Program-made: the position numbers and the translations under genes
Origin: Oscillospiraceae bacterium
GTDB lineage: Bacteria; Bacillota; Clostridia; Oscillospirales; Ruminococcaceae
Assembly: GCA_025757845.1 (NCBI GenBank)
Contig: CP107211.1
Coordinates: forward strand, 2,294,001-2,358,000
Direction of reading: 5' to 3'
DNA: 64,000 nt
Notes under the pieces: generated by a model
What the model was told of the DNA's origin: nothing
Database searches by the model: none
Seen by the model: the letters and a program-made list of their open reading frames with translations, nothing else
Shown here: in pieces, positions 44,606-51,631 of the stretch
Layout of the letters: the number at the start of each line of letters is the position of its first letter
How positions within the stretch are numbered: position 1 is the stretch's first letter

Positions 44606-45199
44606 TCAGTTCTGATGCGGCTGCTCGCGGAACACGATCTCGCCGGTCTCGCTGTTCATGGATTCCACGATGGCAAGGCTCTCCAGCTGGATGCCCTTGC
44701 TGCGGATGAGCTCACCGCCCTGCTGGAAGCCCTTTTCCACGGCGATGCCGATGCCTTCCACGGTGGCACCGGCCTCCTGTGCCAGCTCCAGCAGGCCCAT
44801 CAGGGCACAGCCGTTGGCCAGGAAATCGTCGATGATCAGCACATGATCCTCTGCGGTGAGGAACTTTTTGGACACGATGACGTTGTAGATCTTTTTGTGG
44901 GTGAAGGACTGGATCTTGGTCTCGTAGTTGTTGTAGTCCAGATTGATGCTCATGGACTTTTTGGCAAACACCACCGGCACGTTGAACTCACTGGCCACAA
45001 TGGCGGCAATGCCGATGCCGCTGGCCTCGATGGTGAGCACCTTGTTGATGGGCTTGCCCGCAAACAGGCGCTTCCACTCCCGGGCCATCTCGCGGAACAG
45101 CGGGATATCCATCTGATGGTTGATAAAGCTGTCAACCTTGAGCACATCCCCTTCGCGCACAATGCCGTCTGCGCGGATACGATCTTCCAGCATCTTCAT
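44606..45199 (-). CDS. xpt: Xanthine phosphoribosyltransferase
   Basis: Purine salvage: xanthine plus PRPP gives XMP. It has 197 residues, close to the Bacillus enzyme. The start ([20 protein letters not shown]) and [14 protein letters not shown] match; the PRPP-binding motif is [19 protein letters not shown] 45199 is chosen; ATG 45193 is an alternative, and GGAGG lies 13 bases before the first. The leader is only about 70 bases and has no purine-riboswitch core. Confidence 0.93.
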   Translation of the reverse strand: MKMLEDRIRADGIVREGDVLKVDSFINHQMDIPLFREMAREWKRLFAGKPINKVLTIEASGIGIAAIVASEFNVPVVFAKKSMSINLDYNNYETKIQSFTHKKIYNVIVSKKFLTAEDHVLIIDDFLANGCALMGLLELAQEAGATVEGIGIAVEKGFQQGGELIRSKGIQLESLAIVESMNSETGEIVFREQPHQN

Positions 45200-45274
45200 A
45201 AGCAGTCTTTGTCCTCCAGCCTTTTTCCATTCCGGGGCACAAAGCTGTGCCCGCAACCTGTATGTATTTTACCT

Positions 45275-45303
45275 AGTATAACGGAAGTGCCTGCCTTTGG
45301 CAA
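45275..45303 (-). promoter_or_regulatory. Promoter of xpt
   Basis: On the minus strand TTGCCA (45298-45303), 17 bases, TATACT (45275-45280). Confidence 0.78.
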
Positions 45304-45430
45304 GTGGCTTTGTGCCCAAATTTGAAAAAATCCGGGCTGCATCTGCGTGGGCTTTTTCCAAAAGCATGCCTATGGCAAAAAGCACCGAAACTCCGCAAAA
45401 CAGTTCTGTAATTTTTGGCTTTCGGCGCTC

Positions 45431-45458
45431 TTGTGCTTTGCTGATTTTTGAGTATACT
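45431..45458 (+). promoter_or_regulatory. Promoter of the patatin-like gene
   Basis: TTGTGC (45431-45436), 16 bases, TATACT (45453-45458), about 50 bases before the ATG. Confidence 0.6.
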
Positions 45459-45509
45459 TGGAAGAAAGACCGGTGCCTGTACGCCGATCGGAGGAGAGGG
45501 AGAACGGTT

Positions 45510-46373
45510 ATGAAAACGGGACTTGTACTGGAAGGCGGGGCTATGCGCGGCATGTTCACCGCCGGTGTTCTGGATGTGCTGATGGAGCACGGCATCGCGG
45601 TGGACGGTGCCATCGGTGTTTCGGCGGGGGCCGTGTTCGGCTGCAACTATAAGTCGCACCAGATCGGGCGCACCATCCGCTACAACACCGAATACTGCAA
45701 AGATAAGCGCTACGCCAGCTTTGGCAACCTGCTGCGCACCGGCAACCTGTACAGCGAGCAGTTCTGCTACCACACCGTGCCGGAAAAGCTGGATCCGTTT
45801 GACGCCAAAACCTTTCGGGAAGATCCCATGGACTTTTTTGTGGTGTGCACCGATGTGCGCACCGGTGACCCCATCTACCACAAGTGCCGCACCGGCGACG
45901 CCGAGGACATCCAGTGGATGCAGGCGTCGGCCTCCATGCCGCTGGCCGCAAAGATCGTGAAGATCGGCCACTACCAGCTGCTGGACGGCGGCGTTGCAGA
46001 TTCCATCCCGGTGCGCTTCTTTGAGTCCATCGGCTACAAGCGCAACCTCATCGTGCTGACCCAGCCCAAGGACTTTGTGAAAAAGAAAAACAAGATGCTG
46101 CCCGCCATCCGGGCGCGCTACCTGCGCTACCCCGCCTTTGTGGAGGCCGTGGCCGACCGCCACGAGCGCTACAACGAGACACTGGAACATGTGGCCATGC
46201 TGGAGCAGACCGGCCAGGCCTTTGTCATCCGGCCGCCGATCCCGCTGGAGATCGGCTCCATGGAGCGTGACCCCGCCCAGCTGCGCCGCGTGTACGACAC
46301 CGGCCGTGCCGTGGCCGAGATCCAGGTGGACAAGATCGCCGCTTTTGTGGAGCAGTCCCGCGCAGCCGAATAA
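45510..46373 (+). CDS. Patatin-like phospholipase
   Basis: Predicted cytosolic lipid acyl hydrolase of the RssA/YjjU type, 287 residues. The oxyanion loop GGAMRG is at 9-14, the nucleophile elbow GVSAG has Ser38, and the catalytic aspartate Asp159 lies in LLDGGVAD. No signal peptide. ATG 45510 has GGAGGAGAGGGAG upstream. The gene is alone in its transcript, with a strong terminator behind it. The natural lipid substrate is unknown. Confidence 0.9.
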   Translation: MKTGLVLEGGAMRGMFTAGVLDVLMEHGIAVDGAIGVSAGAVFGCNYKSHQIGRTIRYNTEYCKDKRYASFGNLLRTGNLYSEQFCYHTVPEKLDPFDAKTFREDPMDFFVVCTDVRTGDPIYHKCRTGDAEDIQWMQASASMPLAAKIVKIGHYQLLDGGVADSIPVRFFESIGYKRNLIVLTQPKDFVKKKNKMLPAIRARYLRYPAFVEAVADRHERYNETLEHVAMLEQTGQAFVIRPPIPLEIGSMERDPAQLRRVYDTGRAVAEIQVDKIAAFVEQSRAAE

Positions 46374-46396
46374 GTTTTGCGGCAGTGCATCATCCA

Positions 46397-46439
46397 AAAG
46401 GCCCCGCACCGGTTCCGAACGGAACGGTGCGGGGCCTTT
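46397..46439. terminator. Bidirectional terminator between the patatin gene and fucO
   Basis: AAAGGCCCCGCACCG and CGGTGCGGGGCCTTT form a long stem with an inner GTTCC/GGAAC extension; T-rich tracts lie on both sides. Confidence 0.9.
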
Positions 46440-46468
46440 GGTTTACGCGGGTGGTTCAGGCTGTAGGG

Positions 46469-47617
46469 TTACAGCTGGCTCTTGTACAGCTCCACGATCT
46501 CTTCCACGCTGGTGTCACGCGGGTTGCCAGGGCGGCAGGCGTCGGCATAAGCGGACTCGGCCAGGAACTGGATGTCCTCTTCCTTCAGGATGCCGTGCAG
46601 GTTTGCGGGGATGCCCACATCGGCGCTCAGCTGCTTGACAGTGGCGATGGTGGCATCGGCTGCCTCGGCGTCGTTCATCTCGTCGATGCCCTTCACGCCC
46701 ATGGCCTTGCCGACGGCACGGTAGCGCTCACCGGCGACGGTCTTGTTGTATTCCAGGCCCACCGGCAGCAGGATGGCGCAGGCCACGCCGTGAGGGGTAT
46801 CATACAGGGCGGACAGGCCGTGTGCCATGGAGTGCACGATGCCCAGGCCCACGTTGGAGAAGCCCATACCGGCGATGTACTGGCCCAGAGCCATGCCCTC
46901 ACGGCCTTCCGGGGTGTTCTGCACGGCACCGCGCAGGTTTTCGCTGATGAGCTTGATTGCTTCCAGATGGAACATGTCGGAGATCGTGCAGTGGCCCTTG
47001 GTGATATAACCCTCGATGGCATGGGTCAGTGCGTCCATACCGGTGGCAGCGGTCAGGCCCTTGGGCATGGAGGACATCATATCGGGGTCCACCACGGCGA
47101 TCTCCGGGATGTCGTTGGTGTCCACGCAGACGAACTTGCGCTTCTTCTCCACATCGGTGATAACGTAGTTGATGGTGACCTCAGCAGCCGTACCGGCAGT
47201 GGTGGGCACCGCGATGGTGAACACGGCGTGCTTCTTGGTGGGAGCCACACCCTCCAGAGAGCGGACGTCCGCAAACTCCGGGTTGTTGATGATGATGCCG
47301 ATGGCCTTGGCCGTGTCCATGGAGGAACCGCCGCCGATGGTCACGATGCAGTCTGCTTCGGCAGCCTTGAAAGCGGCCACACCATCCTGCACATTGGCAA
47401 TGGTGGGGTTGGGCTTGATCTCACTGTACACGCTGTAGGCAAAGTTTGCGGCGTCCAGCAGGTCGGTGACCTTCTTGGTGACGCCGAACTTAATCAGGTC
47501 GGGGTCCGAGCAGACGAAAGCCTTTTTGTAGCCGCGGGCGGTGAGCTCCGGCACAATGTTCTCGATGGCACCATGGCCATGGTAGGAAATGGTATTCAGA
47601 ACGATGCGATCAGCCAT
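46469..47617 (-). CDS. fucO: Lactaldehyde reductase / iron-containing alcohol dehydrogenase
   Basis: Group III alcohol dehydrogenase of 382 residues that reduces L-lactaldehyde to 1,2-propanediol with NADH at the end of fucose or rhamnose breakdown. The sequence is very close to E. coli FucO as remembered: NNPEFADVRSLEG, TTAGTAAEVTINYVITD, KFVCVD. The NAD loop is GGGSSMDTAKAIG. Iron ligands are in DALTHAIEGY, HSMAHGLSALYDTPHG. GGAGG precedes ATG 47617. Other sugar genes are not in the window, so the physiological substrate is inferred from family likeness. Confidence 0.9.
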   Translation of the reverse strand: MADRIVLNTISYHGHGAIENIVPELTARGYKKAFVCSDPDLIKFGVTKKVTDLLDAANFAYSVYSEIKPNPTIANVQDGVAAFKAAEADCIVTIGGGSSMDTAKAIGIIINNPEFADVRSLEGVAPTKKHAVFTIAVPTTAGTAAEVTINYVITDVEKKRKFVCVDTNDIPEIAVVDPDMMSSMPKGLTAATGMDALTHAIEGYITKGHCTISDMFHLEAIKLISENLRGAVQNTPEGREGMALGQYIAGMGFSNVGLGIVHSMAHGLSALYDTPHGVACAILLPVGLEYNKTVAGERYRAVGKAMGVKGIDEMNDAEAADATIATVKQLSADVGIPANLHGILKEEDIQFLAESAYADACRPGNPRDTSVEEIVELYKSQL

Positions 47618-47676
47618 AAGTCAAATCCTCCAAACTCATTTGCGCCGCCGGTTCCGGCGGCGGTTCTCTGCCTTTC

Positions 47677-47705
47677 AGCATAGCACATCGTCAAAAAATT
47701 TGCAA
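47677..47705 (-). promoter_or_regulatory. Promoter of fucO
   Basis: On the minus strand TTGCAA (47700-47705), 17 bases, TATGCT (47677-47682) with TGC directly before it. Confidence 0.78.
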
Positions 47706-47802
47706 TGCAGAATTGTATGAATTCTCTGTAAATTTTGATATTATCCTCATTTTTTCTGGACAGATTGCATCGTTTTGAAGGAATCGTGTTATTTTTCATA
47801 TT

Positions 47803-47820
47803 CCGTGGTTATAACCACGG
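47803..47820. promoter_or_regulatory. Perfect palindrome, candidate operator of the cupin gene
   Basis: CCGTGGTTATAACCACGG is an exact 18-base palindrome. It overlaps the place where the -35 of the cupin promoter should be (TATACT at 47841-47846), so a bound protein would block or activate RNA polymerase. Confidence 0.65.
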
Positions 47821-47918
47821 ATTTCACCCTACAAAAGGGGTATACTATAAAAAATGAGCCGTCTGCCGTTGTCATAGCGGAACCGGCGGCTCCACTTTCC
47901 GCACAAGGAGTCCGTTTT

Positions 47919-48572
47919 ATGTTCAACCAGCCCTTCACCCCCTCGCAGGTGCGGCCCATCCGCCCGGCCATGACCGTTTCCCGCCCGGCACAGCTCGGGC
48001 AGGAGGTGCCCGTCACCTGGTTTTCGCTGGGCGCAGGCACCTCCATCACCCCGGAGTTCTACGACTGCACCACCCTGTATCTGGGCGGTGAGGGCAGCGG
48101 TACCTTTGTTCTGGGCAGCGACGCCCACGACGTCCCCATGCACCCCGGCCAGCTGCTCTGGGTGCCGCCCGGAACGCTGTGCGGCACCTGCACCGACAAC
48201 GGCCTTATCTATACCGAAATCATCATCAAAAAGGAGAACCTTACTATGAACAGCATCCTCAAAGCAGGCGCAGCCACCGAACTGAAGGACCTGATCTCTT
48301 ACGAAGAGGGCAGCATCGCCAACCTGAACCTGGCCCACACCGACAACATGAAATTCGTGCTGATGGCCTTTGACGAGGGCACCGGCCTGACCCCGCACCG
48401 TGCTCCCGGCAACGCCATCCTGACCGCACTGGAGGGCAAGGCCATCATCGGCTACGAGGGCCAGGACTACGAGCTGACCGCAGGCCAGAGCTTCCGTTTT
48501 GACAAGAACGGCCTGCACAGTGTGACCGCACAGGGCAAGTTCAAGATGAGCCTGCTGCTGGTGCTGGAGTAA
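47919..48572 (+). CDS. Double cupin-domain protein
   Basis: 217 residues with two cupin beta-barrels. The first (about 25-105) has TWFSLGAGTSITPEFYDCTTLYLGGEG-type pattern split over TLYLGGEGSGTFVLG and MHPGQLLWVPPG. The second (110-217) has FDEGTGLTPHRAPGNAILTALEGKA and YELTAGQSFRFDKNGLHSV, keeping histidines for a metal. AAGGAG precedes ATG 47919. A second strong AAAAAGGAG sits before the in-frame ATG 48246 that opens the second cupin. Function unknown; sugar or small-acid binding is a guess. Confidence 0.8.
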   Translation: MFNQPFTPSQVRPIRPAMTVSRPAQLGQEVPVTWFSLGAGTSITPEFYDCTTLYLGGEGSGTFVLGSDAHDVPMHPGQLLWVPPGTLCGTCTDNGLIYTEIIIKKENLTMNSILKAGAATELKDLISYEEGSIANLNLAHTDNMKFVLMAFDEGTGLTPHRAPGNAILTALEGKAIIGYEGQDYELTAGQSFRFDKNGLHSVTAQGKFKMSLLLVLE

Positions 48573-48589
48573 ATTTGTTCTGATTTTCA

Positions 48590-48630
48590 GAGCTGCTGCG
48601 TATTTTTTCGCAGCAGCTCTTCTTTTTTTT
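48590..48630 (+). terminator. Terminator after the cupin gene
   Basis: GAGCTGCTGCG and CGCAGCAGCTC form an 11-bp stem around TATTTTTT, followed by TTCTTTTTTTT. Confidence 0.9.
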
Positions 48631-48641
48631 GCCAAAAGGGC

Positions 48642-48669
48642 TTGACAAGCGGGGCAGATCGTGTATTAT
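48642..48669 (+). promoter_or_regulatory. Promoter of the ytrA-like/ABC operon
   Basis: TTGACA (48642-48647), 16 bases, TATTAT (48664-48669), directly followed by the palindromic operator. Confidence 0.82.
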
Positions 48670-48689
48670 TGTATCAAGCGCTTAATACA
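48670..48689. promoter_or_regulatory. Palindromic operator at the transcription start of the GntR operon
   Basis: TGTATCAAGCGCTTAATACA is a 20-base palindrome with one mismatched pair, placed between the -10 and the ribosome binding site. GntR/YtrA regulators usually bind such sites and repress their own operon. Confidence 0.72.
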
Positions 48690-48710
48690 GCAATACAAGG
48701 AGACAACAGT

Positions 48711-49088
48711 ATGTCGGAACAGTTTGATTCCAGCCGCCCGATCTATGCACAGCTGGTGGAACGGCTCAAGGCCCGCATCCTGGCAGGCACCTACCCGCCC
48801 GGCGGGCACCTGGACTCGGTGCGGGACCTTGCCGCAGCCGCCGGGGTCAATCCCAACACCATGCAGCGGGCCCTGGCCCAGCTGGAAACCGAAGGTCTGG
48901 TGCGCACCGAACGCACCTCAGGCCGCTATGTTACGGAGGACACCGAATTGATCGAACAGCTTCGGACCGAAGCCGCCCGGAAACTGGCGGAAGAATTTCT
49001 GGTCAAGATGCGCGGCATCGGCTACAGCCCTGCACGCGCGGCTGCCCTGCTGGAGCAGCTGGACACCACCAAGGAGGATGCACAATGA
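48711..49088 (+). CDS. GntR-family regulator, YtrA subfamily
   Basis: 125 residues. A winged-helix domain (about 10-80: YAQLVERLKARILAGTYPPG, SVRDLAAAAGVNPNTMQRAL, LETEGLVRTERTSGRYV) and a short helical dimerisation tail of about 40 residues, the YtrA layout without an effector domain. YtrA-type genes usually lead operons for ABC transporters induced by cell-wall antibiotics. AAGGAG precedes ATG 48711. The stop overlaps the ABC ATPase start by 4 bases. Confidence 0.92.
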   Translation: MSEQFDSSRPIYAQLVERLKARILAGTYPPGGHLDSVRDLAAAAGVNPNTMQRALAQLETEGLVRTERTSGRYVTEDTELIEQLRTEAARKLAEEFLVKMRGIGYSPARAAALLEQLDTTKEDAQ

Positions 49089-49786
49089 GTGAGATTCTGA
49101 CCTGTGAAGCACTGACCAAGTGCTACGACAAAGACAAGACCGCGCTGGACGGCGTGGATCTGCATGTGAATTTTGGCCGCATCGTGGGCCTGCTGGGCCC
49201 CAACGGCAGCGGCAAGACCACCCTCATCAAGCTGGCCAACGGCCTGCTGCAGCCCACGTCCGGCAGCATCAAGGTAGCCGGCATGGCCCCCGGCCCGGAC
49301 ACCAAGGCCCTTGTTTCCTACCTGCCGGACGCCGACTGGCTGCCCGACTGGATGCAGGTAGAACAGCTGGTGGGCATGTTCACGGATTTTTACGCCGACT
49401 TTGACCCCGCCAAGGCCTTTGAGATGCTGGACGCCCTGCACATTGCCCGCACGGCAAAGCTCAGGACCCTCTCCAAGGGCAACAAGGAAAAAGTGCAGCT
49501 CATCCTGGCCATGAGCCGCGCGGCCCGGCTTTACCTGCTGGATGAGCCCATCGGCGGCGTGGACCCCGCCGCCCGCGACTACATCCTGCACACCATCATC
49601 AGCAACTACAGCAAGGACGCAACGGTCATCCTGTCCACCCACCTCATCGGGGACATCGAGCCGGTGCTGGACGAGGCCATCTTCCTGAAGGACGGCCGGG
49701 TGTTCGCCCATCGCAGCGTGGAGGAGCTCCGCGAGACTGAGGGCATGAGCGTGGATGCATATTTCCGGGAGGTATTCAAATGCTGA
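49085..49786 (+). CDS. ABC transporter ATP-binding protein (YtrB-like)
   Basis: 233 residues. Walker A GPNGSGKT is at 38-45, the signature region LSKGNKEKVQLILAMS is of the LSKG type seen in exporters of this class, and Walker B is LYLLDEPIGGVDPAARD. It overlaps the regulator and the permease genes by a few bases. It presumably powers the permease that follows; the substrate is unknown. Confidence 0.92.
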   Translation: MSEILTCEALTKCYDKDKTALDGVDLHVNFGRIVGLLGPNGSGKTTLIKLANGLLQPTSGSIKVAGMAPGPDTKALVSYLPDADWLPDWMQVEQLVGMFTDFYADFDPAKAFEMLDALHIARTAKLRTLSKGNKEKVQLILAMSRAARLYLLDEPIGGVDPAARDYILHTIISNYSKDATVILSTHLIGDIEPVLDEAIFLKDGRVFAHRSVEELRETEGMSVDAYFREVFKC

Positions 49787-50640
49787 GCAAACTTTTAAAG
49801 TATGAGTTCAAGGCCACCTGCCGCATTTACGGCGGACTGTATCTGGCCATTCTGGCTGCTGCTGCACTGCTGGGGGCGTTCTTCCGCTTTCCGGCACTGG
49901 TTTCTGATTTTCCCATCGCCGTCGTCACAACCGTTTACCTGATGCTGTGTGTCGCCATCGCAGTCATCACCGCACTCACCATCATCCAGCGGTTCACCCG
50001 CAACCTGCTGGGGCGCGAGGGTTACCTGATGCACACCCTGCCGGTCACCCCGGCGCAGCTCATCCTGTCCAAGCTCATCTCCAGCATGGTGTGGCTGCTG
50101 TGCAGCATCCTGGTCATCGCGCTTTCCCTCGGTGTATTCTTCCTGTGCGGGATGCTGAACGTCAACGGCATCTTCTCGGACTGGGCCAGTGCCGTGCGCG
50201 ACTTCCGGCAGCTGGCAGATATTCTGCAGCGCGTTCTGAATGTCAGCGGCTTTATGCTGCTGCTCACGGCCATCGAGTGGCTGGCCACGCTGGTCTGCTC
50301 CATCCTGTGCCTGTACACCGCCTGCATGATCGGGCATCAGTTCAAGCAGCATTTTGCGCTGGTGGGCATCGTGGCCTTTGTGGGTCTGAACGTTGTGCAG
50401 AACCGCCTTATGGCCCTGCTGCCCAACACCACCGGGCTGGATCTTGTGGCCCTGCTGCCCTACACCACCAACACCACCGGGCTGGATATGGTCATCCTTT
50501 CCGGTGACACCTGGCAGGTCACGACCAATCGGTTCTATCTCCGCGCCGTGCTGGTTTCCCTGCTGGCCGATGCGGTGCTGTGCGGTGTCTACTTTGCCGC
50601 CACCAACTGGCTGATGAAGAACAAACTGGATCTGGATTGA
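49780..50640 (+). CDS. ABC transporter permease
   Basis: 286 residues with six predicted membrane segments, for example YLAILAAAALLGAFF, FPIAVVTTVYLMLCVAIAVI and VLVSLLADAVLCGVYFAAT. It resembles ABC-2 type permeases paired with YtrA-controlled ATPases. It carries two near-identical NTTGLDxV repeats (LPNTTGLDLVALLPYTTNTT and then GLDMVIL) in a loop near residues 210-235. It is the last gene of the operon, followed by a strong terminator. Confidence 0.88.
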   Translation: MLSKLLKYEFKATCRIYGGLYLAILAAAALLGAFFRFPALVSDFPIAVVTTVYLMLCVAIAVITALTIIQRFTRNLLGREGYLMHTLPVTPAQLILSKLISSMVWLLCSILVIALSLGVFFLCGMLNVNGIFSDWASAVRDFRQLADILQRVLNVSGFMLLLTAIEWLATLVCSILCLYTACMIGHQFKQHFALVGIVAFVGLNVVQNRLMALLPNTTGLDLVALLPYTTNTTGLDMVILSGDTWQVTTNRFYLRAVLVSLLADAVLCGVYFAATNWLMKNKLDLD

Positions 50641-50650
50641 TTTCTCTATC

Positions 50651-50692
50651 ACAAAAGGGTCTGCTGCCGTTTCCGGCAGCAGACCCTTTTGT
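50651..50692. terminator. Bidirectional terminator
   Basis: ACAAAAGGGTCTGCTGCCG and its exact complement form a 19-bp stem with a TTTC loop. It separates the ABC operon from the convergent TIM-barrel gene. Confidence 0.94.
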
Positions 50693-50705
50693 GATTGGGA
50701 CAAAT

Positions 50706-51554
50706 TCAGCACGCGTCGTACTGCTTTTGCAGGTATTGCAGGCACTGGACCGAATTCTCCGGCGTGGTGTTTTCCAGTGTGGCGAACACCCAGGGCTTTT
50801 CCTGCTTGGCAAAGCGCAGGATGGTGCGGTAATCGCCCATGCCGCCCTGCCCGGCACCGGTGGCCGCCAGCTGCCCGCCGGCGTCCTTGCGCAGGAAATC
50901 CTTGAAGTGGATCATGGCCACATCCTTGCCCAGCAGCTCGATGGCCTCGGCGAACACGTCCTCGCGGGCGTCCACGTTTTCCATATTCAGCAGGTTCACC
51001 GGGTCCAGCAGGATCTGCAGGTTGGGGCTGCCGATCTCGTCCAGCACGGTGCGGGCACGTTTGGCATCGTACACGATGTGCTTGATCACCGGCTCGATGG
51101 CAATGGTCACACCGTACTGCTCGGCGCAGCGCACCACCGGCTTGAAGTTCCTGATAAAGGTGGCAAGAGCCGCGTCGCTGCGGCACTCCGGGCAGAACTT
51201 GTACTCCGCGTTAGGCGCGCCCGTCTCGGTGCCCACCATACCGCAGCCCAGCAGGCTGGCAAAGCGGATATGGGCGTAGTATTTTTCCTGAATGGCGTGC
51301 AGAGCGTCCTCGTCCGGGTGGGCCAGGTTGAGGTAGTTGCCCAGCACGGCAATGTCAATGCCGTTCTGGGCAAACAGGCGGCGCAGATAGGCGGCGTAAC
51401 CGGGGGTGAGGGCGCTCGGCGTGTTGGGCACCTCCTTGAGGGATTTGCTCAGGGCCAGGTGAGCACAGGTGAAACCCCGCTGACGCACCAGCGGGAGCAC
51501 CTGCTCCAGGGGCAGCTTTTCGGCGTCGTGCAGACGCAGGCCAAATTGGATCAT
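50706..51554 (-). CDS. Sugar phosphate isomerase/epimerase-like TIM-barrel protein
   Basis: 282 residues of the xylose-isomerase-like TIM barrel (AP endonuclease 2) family. Metal-ligand candidates are in TIAIEPVIKHIV (Glu), LLDPVNLLNMEN (Asp), MIHFKDFLR (His) and FATLENTTPEN (Glu). Such proteins include IolE, IolI and other sugar isomerases; the substrate cannot be assigned. ATG 51554 follows GAGGAGGAG; an upstream in-frame start lies in the promoter. Confidence 0.85.
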   Translation of the reverse strand: MIQFGLRLHDAEKLPLEQVLPLVRQRGFTCAHLALSKSLKEVPNTPSALTPGYAAYLRRLFAQNGIDIAVLGNYLNLAHPDEDALHAIQEKYYAHIRFASLLGCGMVGTETGAPNAEYKFCPECRSDAALATFIRNFKPVVRCAEQYGVTIAIEPVIKHIVYDAKRARTVLDEIGSPNLQILLDPVNLLNMENVDAREDVFAEAIELLGKDVAMIHFKDFLRKDAGGQLAATGAGQGGMGDYRTILRFAKQEKPWVFATLENTTPENSVQCLQYLQKQYDAC

Positions 51555-51586
51555 AGAAAACTCCTCCTCGCATTGCTTCTGGCCCG

Positions 51587-51615
51587 ATGATAGCATATCC
51601 GGACGCAAAACACAA
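51587..51615 (-). promoter_or_regulatory. Promoter of the TIM-barrel gene
   Basis: On the minus strand TTGTGT (51610-51615), 17 bases, TATCAT (51587-51592) with TGC before it. Confidence 0.65.
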
Positions 51616-51631
51616 CAGCAAACTGCAGCCG

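Larger units (their letters stand above)
45200..45509. other. Divergent intergenic region xpt/patatin
   Basis: About 310 bases with no gene. It holds the xpt promoter and leader hairpin (GGGCACA/TGTGCCC near 45238-45256), AT-richer sequence, and the patatin-gene promoter. Nothing else was recognised. Confidence 0.7.
47618..47918. other. Divergent intergenic region fucO/cupin
   Basis: About 300 AT-richer bases with no gene. It holds the fucO promoter, an 18-base perfect palindrome and the cupin promoter. Between 47706 and 47802 nothing was recognised. Confidence 0.7.

Noticed and set aside
45200..45268. Purine riboswitch upstream of xpt
   Set aside because: The leader is only about 70 bases and lacks the conserved purine-aptamer core; only a simple GGGCACA hairpin is visible.
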